Source of the DNA: Weeksellaceae bacterium
GTDB lineage: Bacteria > Bacteroidota > Bacteroidia > Flavobacteriales > Weeksellaceae
Reading direction: 5' to 3'
Assembly (NCBI GenBank): GCA_022013695.1
Contig: JAKLPS010000006.1
Coordinates: forward strand, 1 to 64,000
DNA length: 64,000 bases
The notes under the pieces were generated by a model. That model was given only the letters and a program-made list of their open reading frames with translations. It did no database searches and was not told the origin of the DNA. Below, piece after piece: positions 7,744 to 16,560 of the stretch. How positions within the stretch are numbered: the first letter of the stretch is position 1; every line of letters begins with the position of its first letter. The translations under genes and the position numbers were made by a program.

Positions 7744-10700
7744 TTATTGTGTGACTTTCATTAGCTTTTTCGTGATTTGATCCATCTTTTCGGCTTCATA
7801 AGTGGTGTCGTAATCCCTCATAATATCGAAGAGATAGGAATAGAATGAGGTGACGTGCTGAACGTCATCGGCTTTGTTGTAGGCTTTTTCCTTGCCCATT
7901 TCCTGTAGATCTTTGATAAAGATGTCGAACCGTTTGTCTATGACATTCAGAGAGTTGACAAGATATTGGTAACCTTTTTCTTTCTGACCGATCTTGTTGT
8001 AAGCATCCGAAACGGCGCCTACGACGAGCGAATATTCCATCGGTTTGGTTTTCATCTGCCGCGCGGCATACGCTTGGAATTTTGGCGACAATCTGGTGTA
8101 ATAATCGTATTCTTCGAAGATTCCTTTTTTGAGATCTTCCGCCAGTTGCAGGCCTTTTTGTTCTTGTCCGGCCACGATGTAGGCATAAACGATAGAGCTC
8201 AGCGATCGGGGATCGTCGTATTTGGAAACCGGAATTTCGCGGTTGGCCAGATCCAAAATTTCGATGGCTTTGTTCCGCTCGCCTTTTGCAACCAATGCTT
8301 CTGCAGCGCGGCTTGCCGAGGACCGGTAGCTCACGATATTTTGTGTACAAGTCTCATCAAAATGGGTTTTCAGGTTTTTGAAATTGCCCCAACGGTAGTT
8401 TTTGACCACCTTGTAAAGTTCGTCTGCATTTACCATTCCGAGTTCGCCATCCGAGGATTCTTCCGTTTTGATAGGAACCAGTCGGTAGCTGAAACCGTCA
8501 AATTTCAGGTAATTGGAAAGGAAAAACAGGTTGCTGCCGTCGTAGATGCCGCCACTGGAGAAGTTGATCGGGCGTTTCCAATCAAAGTTGGCAAGAATAT
8601 CCATCATCAGCAGATTATTTTTGAACATACTGGATCCTTTGTAATCAATAAGGATTTGTTTCTCGGCATTTTGAGCTTCTGCTGGCGTGATTATTCCAGA
8701 TTTAATGGCATTATTGATATTAACGGGAAGGATAAATTTGGAAACCGGAAGGAAGTTGAATTTCTCGAAGCGCTCGTCTCCGAAGATCATTTTTATGATT
8801 TCGTCTTTCTCGGGCGACTTCATTTTCAGGAAGTTAACGGCTTCCTTCAAAGTCATAGAATCCTGCGTGAGATATTTTCGAAATGCCGCCATCTGGGTAT
8901 CCGGCACGCCCTGATCTTTCATATTGTCAAAGATATTGGTCCAGTCGTCTTTTGACATCATATACACCTGATCGTTGGAGCCTTCCCGGTAATCTTCGTG
9001 CGTGAAAGTTGATGGAACCGGCATCGAAGCGTAGGATCTTCGCTTCACCTGATCGATATTCCAAGGTGTCGACAGCAGGGTAAAATTCACCACTTTCACG
9101 TCTGGGCGGAACTCCTCAGTTTCCTGAATGGCCCAAACCGGATAGGTATCATTGTCGCCATAAACGAACATTATATCGTTTTTCGGAAGTGATTTTAAAC
9201 TGGAATAAGCGTAATCATAAGCCGCATATCGCTCGCTTCTGTCGTGGACATTGTAGTTTTGGAAGCCCATCATCAATGGAATTCCCAATAAAATAATGCC
9301 CGCAACAATCTGAGCAGCCTTACTTTTAACTTTTTTCTGAAGCATCCAATAGATGGAAGCGACTCCCAGACCTATCCAAATTGCAAATGCGTAGAAGGAA
9401 CCGACCATCGCATAATCTCGTTCGCGCGGTTCGAAGGGTTTCATTCCGGTATAAAAGACGATCATCACACTCGTTAAAATGAATAAGGACAAGATAGCGT
9501 AAAATCGCCCGAAATCTCTGTTCAATTGAAAGAAAAACCCTAGTAGCCCGAGGATTAAAGGCAACATAAAAAACTTCACAGTGCTTTCGTTCTGGAACTT
9601 GGCGGGCATCTCCGCCTGATCTCCCCAAAGATTATTATCGATGAACGGGATACCCGTGATGAAGTTTCCGTTGGTATTTTCCATATGACCTTCGACATCG
9701 TTCTGCCTTCCGGAAAAGTTCCAAAGCAGATATCTTACGAAGTAGAAATAATTCTGAAATGTGATAAAATAATCGAAATTCTGAGCCAAAGTCGGGCGCT
9801 GAACATTAATGAGGTCGTATTGTTTTGCTTTCAGATAATCCTCCATTTTGATGGTGCCATTTTCATATTTCTTGCGAAGCTCGTCGAAGAACTGTTTGGC
9901 TTCTGGACTTTCGGCAACCTGCTCATTCCCATAATTGAAGGTAAAATCTGGCGCGCCATACATTGAGATGTAATTGGGCATCACAGACTTGTCCTCGCTG
10001 AACATTCTTGGAAAAAGACTTACCTGCTCTGGACTGAAAACATAGTCGAACTTCTCTCCAACCAAGCGATAGCGGCCCGTCTGAGAATCTTTTTCATAGG
10101 TGTCGCCGGTTTTCTGTGTTTTGTAACTTCCGTCCTCGTTTTTTTGAATGCCATTTGCGTCCAGATAAGCGGTATAATTTTGTCCGTAGATCGTCGGCCA
10201 GTCGCCGTATTGCTCGCGGTTGTAATAATCCAGCATACCCAAGGCGTTGTCTGGATCATTGAGGTTCATCGGCGGGTTGGCATTCGCTCGGATCGGGATA
10301 ACCAGCCAGCAAGAGAATCCGATAATCATATAAACGACGGACAAGGCGATTGTCTGGTAAAGCGATTTTCCGGTTTTTCTAGTATAAGTAATTAATAAAT
10401 AGGACAGGACAATCAAAATAATAAAAGCGAACACGGTTCCCGAATGGAAAGGCATACCGAGACCATTGACGAAGAAGATTTCTGATTTTCCGAACAAGGT
10501 CATAATGACTGGGAAAATGATCTTGAAAACCATAATCAAAATCAGTAAAGTAACGGCATTGGCTATGAGGAAAGATTTCCAAGTGAACTTATAATTTCTT
10601 GTATAATAAATCAAACAAACGGCCGGCAAAGCCAACATGCACATCATATGCACACCTATCGAAAGCCCGATGACAAAGAATAAAAGGATAATCCAGCGTT

Positions 10701-11229
10701 CGTTGTCTTTTTCCAGATATTCGTTTTCCCATTTGGTAATGAGCCAGACGATCAGTGCGATGAACATCGTTGCCATGGCGTACACTTCGCCTTCCACCGC
10801 CGAAAACCAGAAAGAGTCCGAAAAGGTAAAACACAGCGCGCCGACAGCGCCTGCAAACAGAGTGGCAATCTCCTCCGCATTGGTAATATTTTCAAATTCT
10901 TTATTTAATAATCTTCTTACAAGATGCGTTATGGTCCAAAACAGGAACAAAATCGTCAATGCACTGAAAAGCGCCGACATCGCATTGATCACCAAGGAAT
11001 AATGCTGCCCGTCTCCAAACGCAAATAAGGCTACCACCGCGCCCACCAATTGGAACAATGCGGCTCCCGGCGCGTGCGTCACCTCCAGTTTGACGGCGGA
11101 GGAGATGTACTCCCCGCAATCCCAAAAGCTGAAATTTGGCTCTATCGTTGATAAATAAGTGAGGAATGCAATTGCAAAAACGACCCATCCCAAAAGGGTG
11201 TTCCACTGTTTAAAAGTCCAGTTCTTCAT
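7744..11229 (-). CDS. DUF2723 (GT117) family membrane protein
   Basis: An 1161-aa inner-membrane protein. The N-terminal half has about 12 hydrophobic segments, beginning FAIAFLTYLSTIEPNFSFWD, the DUF2723 signature: an acidic residue in the first periplasmic loop, as in protein O-mannosyltransferase-fold glycosyltransferases, followed by CGEYISSAVKLEVTHAPGA. A large soluble C-terminal half (after about residue 660) has YGDNDTYPVWAIQE and helical TPR-like repeats near the end (residues about 960-1110). The family is characteristic of Bacteroidetes and is assigned to GT117; the acceptor is not known to me, and protein O-glycosylation is a reasonable guess. Full length, no frameshift, own terminator. 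Confidence 0.93.
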   Translation of the reverse strand: MKNWTFKQWNTLLGWVVFAIAFLTYLSTIEPNFSFWDCGEYISSAVKLEVTHAPGAALFQLVGAVVALFAFGDGQHYSLVINAMSALFSALTILFLFWTITHLVRRLLNKEFENITNAEEIATLFAGAVGALCFTFSDSFWFSAVEGEVYAMATMFIALIVWLITKWENEYLEKDNERWIILLFFVIGLSIGVHMMCMLALPAVCLIYYTRNYKFTWKSFLIANAVTLLILIMVFKIIFPVIMTLFGKSEIFFVNGLGMPFHSGTVFAFIILIVLSYLLITYTRKTGKSLYQTIALSVVYMIIGFSCWLVIPIRANANPPMNLNDPDNALGMLDYYNREQYGDWPTIYGQNYTAYLDANGIQKNEDGSYKTQKTGDTYEKDSQTGRYRLVGEKFDYVFSPEQVSLFPRMFSEDKSVMPNYISMYGAPDFTFNYGNEQVAESPEAKQFFDELRKKYENGTIKMEDYLKAKQYDLINVQRPTLAQNFDYFITFQNYFYFVRYLLWNFSGRQNDVEGHMENTNGNFITGIPFIDNNLWGDQAEMPAKFQNESTVKFFMLPLILGLLGFFFQLNRDFGRFYAILSLFILTSVMIVFYTGMKPFEPRERDYAMVGSFYAFAIWIGLGVASIYWMLQKKVKSKAAQIVAGIILLGIPLMMGFQNYNVHDRSERYAAYDYAYSSLKSLPKNDIMFVYGDNDTYPVWAIQETEEFRPDVKVVNFTLLSTPWNIDQVKRRSYASMPVPSTFTHEDYREGSNDQVYMMSKDDWTNIFDNMKDQGVPDTQMAAFRKYLTQDSMTLKEAVNFLKMKSPEKDEIIKMIFGDERFEKFNFLPVSKFILPVNINNAIKSGIITPAEAQNAEKQILIDYKGSSMFKNNLLMMDILANFDWKRPINFSSGGIYDGSNLFFLSNYLKFDGFSYRLVPIKTEESSDGELGMVNADELYKVVKNYRWGNFKNLKTHFDETCTQNIVSYRSSASRAAEALVAKGERNKAIEILDLANREIPVSKYDDPRSLSSIVYAYIVAGQEQKGLQLAEDLKKGIFEEYDYYTRLSPKFQAYAARQMKTKPMEYSLVVGAVSDAYNKIGQKEKGYQYLVNSLNVIDKRFDIFIKDLQEMGKEKAYNKADDVQHVTSFYSYLFDIMRDYDTTYEAEKMDQITKKLMKVTQ

Positions 11230-11407
11230 ATGATGAAAAGAAATATCGGCGAAATTAGTATTTTTGATTTAGTTATTGCTGTTTTTAACAATATTTAAAC
11301 TTTGGAAAATAGATGTAAAATCCAGATTTTTTACTTTTTAGGATGCGATATATCAACGTAATGTAATATTAGTATATCAAAACTAAAAAACATTCCAAAT
11401 TTTTTTT

Positions 11408-11415
11408 TATTTTTG
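11408..11415 (+). promoter_or_regulatory. -7 promoter box for the cysteate-synthase-like gene
   Basis: TATTTTTG fits TAnnTTTG and is followed by C, as in the extended consensus. It lies 32 nt before the ATG at 11448. No TTG is seen at -33 spacing. The 218-bp gap between this gene and the divergent GT117 gene holds nothing else I recognise. Confidence 0.5.
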
Positions 11416-11447
11416 CAGACAGTTTTTGAGAGAAAAATGATTACAAT

Positions 11448-12485
11448 ATGACGAATGTATACGATAATATTCTTGGTTTGATTGGCAACACCCCGTTGGT
11501 CAAATTGAATCACGTTACCAAGGACATTCCCGCGACAGTATACGCTAAGTTGGAGTCTTATAATCCAGGCCATTCTACGAAAGACAGAATCGCCCTTCAT
11601 ATCATAGAAAATGCAGAAAAAAGAGGCCTCATCAATCCCGATTCTGTGATTGTGGAGACCACCTCTGGCAACACCGGATTTTCTATCGCGATGGTTTGCA
11701 TCGTAAAGGGTTACAAATGCATCTTAGCCGTAAGTGATAAAACGAAAGCCGAAAAAATTGCTTATTTAAAAGCCTTGGGCGCCACAGTTTACGTTTGTCC
11801 GGCGGCGGTTGCGGCAGAAGATCCAAGATCTTATTATGAAGTGGCAAAGAAAATCGCAAGAGAAACGCCCAATTCCGTGTACATCAATCAATATTTTAAT
11901 GAGCTCAATATTGATGCGCATTATAAAACCACTGGACCCGAACTTTGGACGCAAACTGACGGCAAAATCACCCACGTTTTCGCTTGCACAGGCACCGGAG
12001 GAACTCTCTCGGGAACGGCAAAATATTTGAAAGAAAAAAATCCCAATATCAAAATCATAGGCGTCGATGCAGAAGGATCTATCCTGAAAACTTACCACGA
12101 AACTGGCAGAATCAATAAAACAGAAATCCATCCTTATCAAATCGAAGGTCTTGGGAAAAACTTGATTCCTGGAGCCATTTTGTTCGATAAAATCGACGAA
12201 TATGTACGCGTGAACGACGAGCTTTCCGCTTACCGAACCCGAGAAATCGCACTGAAAGAAGCCATAATGGGCGGCTATACCACTGGCGCAGTGACGCAAG
12301 CCTTGATTCAATATGCCAATTCCCACGAGTTCCAAGAGGACGATCTGGTGGTGCTCATCTTTCCGGATCACGGCTCGCGTTACATTACCAAAGTGTACAG
12401 CGACCAGTGGATGGCAGAGCAAGGCTTCGTCAACAATTGTTTTCACAATTACAATGAAATCTTCAAAACAGAAATTATCAAATAA
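11448..12485 (+). CDS. PLP-dependent cysteine-synthase-family enzyme, probable cysteate synthase
   Basis: 345 aa, fold type II PLP enzyme. NTPLVKL at residues 14-20, the PLP lysine Lys45 in STKDR, the substrate loop TSGNTG (72-77) and the phosphate cup TGTGGT (181-186) are all intact. It is longer than CysK/CysM at the C-terminus. The next gene encodes a serine-palmitoyltransferase-like enzyme. In sulfonolipid-making Bacteroidetes a CysK homologue (reported as CapA) makes L-cysteate from O-phosphoserine and sulfite, and an SPT homologue acylates it. The neighbourhood fits that pathway better than ordinary cysteine synthesis, for which no cysE or other sulfur assimilation genes are nearby. The enzyme class is certain; substrate is inference. 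Confidence 0.88.
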   Translation: MTNVYDNILGLIGNTPLVKLNHVTKDIPATVYAKLESYNPGHSTKDRIALHIIENAEKRGLINPDSVIVETTSGNTGFSIAMVCIVKGYKCILAVSDKTKAEKIAYLKALGATVYVCPAAVAAEDPRSYYEVAKKIARETPNSVYINQYFNELNIDAHYKTTGPELWTQTDGKITHVFACTGTGGTLSGTAKYLKEKNPNIKIIGVDAEGSILKTYHETGRINKTEIHPYQIEGLGKNLIPGAILFDKIDEYVRVNDELSAYRTREIALKEAIMGGYTTGAVTQALIQYANSHEFQEDDLVVLIFPDHGSRYITKVYSDQWMAEQGFVNNCFHNYNEIFKTEIIK

Positions 12486-12498
12486 TAATTCATATCAG

Positions 12499-12528
12499 AA
12501 AACCTTTTGGACAGACAAAAGGTTTTTT
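12499..12528 (+). terminator. rho-independent terminator
   Basis: AAAACCTTTTG (12499-12509) and CAAAAGGTTTT (12516-12526) form a perfect 11-bp stem with a 6-nt loop, running into T residues. It lies 14 bp after the stop of the cysteate-synthase-like gene and before the SPT-like gene, so it may act as an attenuator within the pair or separate two transcripts. Confidence 0.75.
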
Positions 12529-12559
12529 CAGTAAAATCTAAAAAATATCAGTTAGAAAA

Positions 12560-13831
12560 ATGGACATTTTTGAAAGAATAAAACAGAATCCGGGTCCGCT
12601 GGGTCAATTTGCAGATTATGCCGAAGGCTATTACATTTTCCCACGATTGGAAGGTCCTATCGGTCCGCGAATGAAGTTCCAAGGGAAGGACGTGATCTTC
12701 TGGAGCGCCAACGATTATTTGGGACTTTGCAATCATCCGGAAGTTCTGGAAGCCGATGCAAAAGCCGCCGCAGAATACGGAATGTTCTATCCGATGGGCG
12801 CCAGAGCAATGTCGGGCGAGACCGATCAGCATTTGCAATTGGAAAAAGAATTGGCAGAATTTGTCCAGAAAGAATCAGCATATCTATTGAATTTTGGTTA
12901 TCAGGGAATGGTCTCTTGCATTGATGCATTGGTTTCCAGAAATGATGTAATCGTTTATGACGTCGATTCTCACGCCTGCATCGTGGACGGCGTGCGACTG
13001 CACTCCGGAAAACGGTTTACTTACAAACATAACGATATCGAAAGTCTTGAGAAAAACCTAAAAAGAGCCAAAAAAGTAGCGGAAGAAACCGGAGGCGGAA
13101 TCTTGGTAATTACCGAAGGTGTTTTCGGGATGCGAGGTCAGCAGGGAAAACTGAAAGAAATCATAGCGCTTAAAGAACAATACGGATTCAGAATTTTGGT
13201 GGACGATGCACACGGATTTGGAACGCTGGGCGCCACCGGTGCTGGTACTGGCGAGGAGCAAGGCGTTCAGGACAAGATTGATGTTTACTTTTCTACTTTC
13301 GCAAAATCGATGGCCGGTTTCGGGGCTTTTCTTGCGGGAAATAAAGAAATTATCCGTTATCTGAAATTCAACATGAGATCGCAGATCTTTGCCAAATCTT
13401 TGACTATGCCAATGGTAATCGGCGGTTTGAAGAGATTAGAACTTTTGAGATCGAGACCCGAAATCAAAGCGAAACTTTGGGAAAATGTCGAAAAACTACA
13501 AGGCGGACTTAAGAAAATTGGCTACAATTTGGGCGACACCAATACCTGCGTCACGCCTATTTTCATCCAAGGAAGTCCGGTTGAAGCCATGCTTTTGGCC
13601 CGAGATCTTCGCGAAAACTATGGCATTTTCACATCAGTCGTTTGCTATCCTGTAATTCCAAAAGGAATGATCTTGTTAAGATTAATTCCAACCGCTTCTC
13701 ACACAGATGCTGAGATCAATGAAACTTTAACCGCCTTCGACGCGATCTATAAAAAATTAGGAACAGGCTATTATAAAGAATTGGAAGCGCAGCAGATTAA
13801 AGAGCAGAATCTAGCTTTTAAACCGATTTAA
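12560..13831 (+). CDS. alpha-oxoamine synthase family enzyme, probable cysteate fatty-acyltransferase (SPT-like)
   Basis: 423 aa, fold type I PLP enzyme of the serine palmitoyltransferase / KBL / AONS family. The sequence shows SANDYLGLCNHPEV (49-62), a stacking His138 in DVDSHAC, VDDAHGFG (214-221) and the PLP lysine Lys249 in FAKSM. Its N-terminus (YYIFPRLEGPIGPRM) and length differ from 2-amino-3-ketobutyrate ligase (about 397 aa). With the upstream cysteate-synthase-like gene it would decarboxylate and acylate cysteate to 3-ketocapnine, the sulfonolipid backbone (reported as CapB or SulA). An alternative is KBL acting with the threonine dehydrogenase at 27291, but that gene is 13 kb away. 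No TAnnTTTG box is seen in the 74-bp gap. Confidence 0.87.
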   Translation: MDIFERIKQNPGPLGQFADYAEGYYIFPRLEGPIGPRMKFQGKDVIFWSANDYLGLCNHPEVLEADAKAAAEYGMFYPMGARAMSGETDQHLQLEKELAEFVQKESAYLLNFGYQGMVSCIDALVSRNDVIVYDVDSHACIVDGVRLHSGKRFTYKHNDIESLEKNLKRAKKVAEETGGGILVITEGVFGMRGQQGKLKEIIALKEQYGFRILVDDAHGFGTLGATGAGTGEEQGVQDKIDVYFSTFAKSMAGFGAFLAGNKEIIRYLKFNMRSQIFAKSLTMPMVIGGLKRLELLRSRPEIKAKLWENVEKLQGGLKKIGYNLGDTNTCVTPIFIQGSPVEAMLLARDLRENYGIFTSVVCYPVIPKGMILLRLIPTASHTDAEINETLTAFDAIYKKLGTGYYKELEAQQIKEQNLAFKPI

Positions 13832-13849
13832 CTGCCTCACTTAGAACAG

Positions 13850-13885
13850 AAAACCTGTCAGGATTACAAATCTGGCAGGTTTTTT
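13850..13885. terminator. terminator between convergent genes
   Basis: AAAACCTGTCAG (13850-13861) pairs with CTGGCAGGTTTT (13872-13883) with one G-T pair and a 10-nt loop, then T residues on the + strand. The A-rich left arm lets it serve the convergent minus-strand gene ending at 13896 as well. Confidence 0.75.
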
Positions 13886-13895
13886 AGTTGATTTC

Positions 13896-15584
13896 TTAAC
13901 TTAAAATCAAAATCAGAAGACTGGCCACAAAAATCCTGAAAATAGTAACCAAAGGATAGACCTGGGCATAAGTTTGAATAGGAATATCACTGTCCAAGTA
14001 GTTGGTACTAAATGATAATGCTGCCGGATCGGTATAACTTCCGCTCAAAATACCTGCCAGTTGGAGGTAATTGATTTTCATAAAGAAATGTCCCACGATG
14101 ACTGCAATAATCAACGGAATAAAAGCAATCGCAGAGCCATAAAGCAAGAAAATCCAGCCATTGAATTTTATAAAATTTCCATAAAAATTCTCTCCCGCGT
14201 GGATTCCTACTGCTGCGAAAAACAAGCAAATTCCCAAGTCTTTCATAAAATAAACCGCACCATTATTAATATATGAATGGATAAAAGAAATGCCACCATA
14301 GCGGGAAATCAAAAGCGCGACAATCAAGGGTCCCGCAGCAAAACCAAGCTTGATGGGAATCGGCAGGCTCGGGATCACGATCGGAATAGAGCCCACAATG
14401 ATGCCCAGCAGCAATCCTCCGAAAAGGGAAAGAAAATCCGGCTCTTCCAACTTTTTCTCCTGATTTCCGATTATTTTCTCCACTTCCGCAATGCCTTCTT
14501 CCGAACCAATAATCCGAAGTTTGTCCCCATAAAAAAGCTCCAATGTTGGGCGGGGAACGATCTCTTTCCCCGCGCGGAAAACTCGGGTCACTTTGATATC
14601 GTAGGTATTGTACAGATCCAGCTCAACAAGTTTTTTGTGGATAGCGGACGGTTTTGTTACAAACAGATTTTTGGTGCAAAGATCAGATTCAGATTCTATA
14701 AAAAGATCGGTGGATATCCTGCCCGTTTCTTGGATAAAATGATCAACGTCTTTCTCTGTACCAACAATCATCAAGACATCTTTTTCGCGTAGCAGTACAT
14801 CTAAAGTGGGCGAATGGACAGCCTCCGAACCGCTGTTTTTGAGACGCGACACCACGATATTTCCGCCCATTTCTTTCAGTGTCTGGTGAATTGATTTCCC
14901 AAAGAAGTCAGGATTTGTAATTCTTACTTTTTTATGTATTAATGATTCCTCCGTATTGATTTTCAACAGGCGAAATTTCCGCATTTCGGATTCTGTATCG
15001 ATTTTCAGAAGCACTTTGGACAAAATAATGCTGGCGATAATTGCGAAAACACCCATTGGATAAGCAATGGCATAACCCACTGCTGGGTCATTAAAATGTT
15101 TTCCAGGGAAGCGCTGCGTCAGTTCCTCAATGGTATTTTTGGCCGCTCCCAGACCTGGCGTATTGGTAACGGATCCGCTCATAATGCCCACCAGATTTTC
15201 TATGCTCAAAGTGGTCGTTTTTGAAAGAATAAAAGTAATAAGCCCGCCCATCAGAACCACCGAAATCGCCAAAAGATTGAATTTGATTCCTTCTTTTTTG
15301 AAGGAGGAAAAAAAGGAAGGTCCCACTTGCAATCCGATTCCGTACACAAAAAGAATAAGCCCAAAATCTCTGATGAAATCGAGGATATCCGCATTGATTC
15401 TGTAGCCATAATGTCCCAAAATTAATCCGGTAAACATCACGGCGGAGACACCGAAAGTAATCTTCCCGAGCTTGAGTCTTCCAAAGAAGATTCCTGCGCC
15501 AATGACCAACATAATGGTCACAAGAGACTGTACCAAGCTGGGATTTTCCGCAGGAGAAAGCAATTTTATAAGCCAATCGAACAT
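13896..15584 (-). CDS. YidE/AspT-type putative antiporter with two RCK-C domains
   Basis: A 562-aa inner-membrane protein. About five hydrophobic segments (residues 10-190) are followed by two TrkA-C/RCK-C-like cytoplasmic domains (about 205-370, each with a GD-LRIIGS or EKDVLMIVG pattern) and a second set of about six membrane segments. Both membrane halves carry the family repeat with GSVTNTPGLGAA in the first and GSYTDPAALSF in the second. This is the aspartate:alanine exchanger (AspT/YidE/YbjL) family; the substrate is unknown. ATG at 15584 is chosen over an upstream TTG at 15611 because the family starts close to the first membrane segment. Stand-alone gene. Confidence 0.92.
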   Translation of the reverse strand: MFDWLIKLLSPAENPSLVQSLVTIMLVIGAGIFFGRLKLGKITFGVSAVMFTGLILGHYGYRINADILDFIRDFGLILFVYGIGLQVGPSFFSSFKKEGIKFNLLAISVVLMGGLITFILSKTTTLSIENLVGIMSGSVTNTPGLGAAKNTIEELTQRFPGKHFNDPAVGYAIAYPMGVFAIIASIILSKVLLKIDTESEMRKFRLLKINTEESLIHKKVRITNPDFFGKSIHQTLKEMGGNIVVSRLKNSGSEAVHSPTLDVLLREKDVLMIVGTEKDVDHFIQETGRISTDLFIESESDLCTKNLFVTKPSAIHKKLVELDLYNTYDIKVTRVFRAGKEIVPRPTLELFYGDKLRIIGSEEGIAEVEKIIGNQEKKLEEPDFLSLFGGLLLGIIVGSIPIVIPSLPIPIKLGFAAGPLIVALLISRYGGISFIHSYINNGAVYFMKDLGICLFFAAVGIHAGENFYGNFIKFNGWIFLLYGSAIAFIPLIIAVIVGHFFMKINYLQLAGILSGSYTDPAALSFSTNYLDSDIPIQTYAQVYPLVTIFRIFVASLLILILS

Positions 15585-15793
15585 TGCATTGAGTTTTGAA
15601 TTGAACCACAAAGTTACTGTAATTCAAGGCGTCATTTCAGAAATAATATATTGAAAGAAATCAGTATTGCGGCATTTTCTAATAAAATAATGAGCCGGGC
15701 GTGGAATACAGAGGCTAAAAAAAGAAAATTTTGTGCAGGAATTGGTCGAAGATAAGAAATAATTGATTTTAATGATAATTGTCCGTGGATAAT

Positions 15794-15801
15794 TATCTTT
15801 G
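15794..15801 (+). promoter_or_regulatory. -7 promoter box for tag
   Basis: TATCTTTG followed by C matches TAnnTTTG and lies 27 nt before the tag ATG. No TTG at the usual spacing. Confidence 0.5.
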
Positions 15802-15828
15802 CTTTCTTGAACTTAATATCAAAACTAT

Positions 15829-16380
15829 ATGTCCTATTGCGCCACAATCGAAACCATGCAGCCCGAAGAAAGAAAAGCATTGCACCAAAATTACCACGAT
15901 AATCATTACGGTTTTCCGATTCATACTGACGATGACCTTTTCGGAAGATTGATTATGGAAATCAACCAAGCCGGACTCAGCTGGGAAACCATTCTGAAAA
16001 AAGAAAATGCTTTCCGAAAAGCTTACAGCAACTTCAGCATCGAAAAAATTGCGAATTACACAGAAAAAGACAGAGAAAGATTGCTTTCTGACGCAGGAAT
16101 TATCCGAAATAAATTGAAAATAAATGCTGCGATAGAAAATGCTAAAACCATCCTGGAACTGAAAAAAGAATTTGGCTCTTTCGAAAAATGGCTGGAGCAT
16201 CATCATCCCAAAAAGAAAGAAGAATGGGTAAAACTCTTCAAAAAAACTTTTAAATTCACGGGTGGCGAAATCGTTGGCGAATTTCTGATGAGCATCGGCT
16301 ATCTCAAGGGAGCCCACTCGGAAAGTTGCAGGATTACCGAAAAAATATTATTGACGAATCCGAAGTGGAAACAGGAATAA
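15829..16380 (+). CDS. tag: DNA-3-methyladenine glycosylase I
   Basis: A 183-aa base-excision repair enzyme that removes 3-methyladenine from alkylated DNA. The sequence has Cys4, YHDNHYG (His23, equivalent to His17 of E. coli Tag), QAGLSWETILKK with the substrate-contacting Glu, and the C-terminal HSESC (His-x3-Cys). These supply the four ligands of the Tag zinc snap. The length is typical. It stands alone, divergent from the YidE-like transporter, with its own -7 box. Confidence 0.95.
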   Translation: MSYCATIETMQPEERKALHQNYHDNHYGFPIHTDDDLFGRLIMEINQAGLSWETILKKENAFRKAYSNFSIEKIANYTEKDRERLLSDAGIIRNKLKINAAIENAKTILELKKEFGSFEKWLEHHHPKKKEEWVKLFKKTFKFTGGEIVGEFLMSIGYLKGAHSESCRITEKILLTNPKWKQE

Positions 16381-16511
16381 ACCAGAAAGCATCATAAAAA
16401 TCAACATAAAAGATTTTGGAAATCAAAAGTTTTGCCTATGCGAACTTTGGCTGCTGATATTATTCAAATAGCAAGAGAATTAAGTGTTTTTTGAATAATC
16501 TTTTGTGCCTT

Positions 16512-16540
16512 TTGTGGTTAAAAAAATAGCCTTAAATTTG
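16512..16540 (+). promoter_or_regulatory. promoter of the pyrEF fusion
   Basis: TTG (16512-16514), an 18-nt spacer, then TAAATTTG (16533-16540): a full Bacteroidetes sigma-A promoter. The expected start of transcription is about 15 nt before the ATG. The 180-bp gap holds nothing else. Confidence 0.65.
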
Positions 16541-16560
16541 TTGAAATCTTAGAAAAGCTG

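Noticed and set aside
7966-8955. A 329-codon frame antisense to the GT117 gene.
   Set aside because: Shadow frame; Phe-rich translation without domain, inside a full-length conserved gene.
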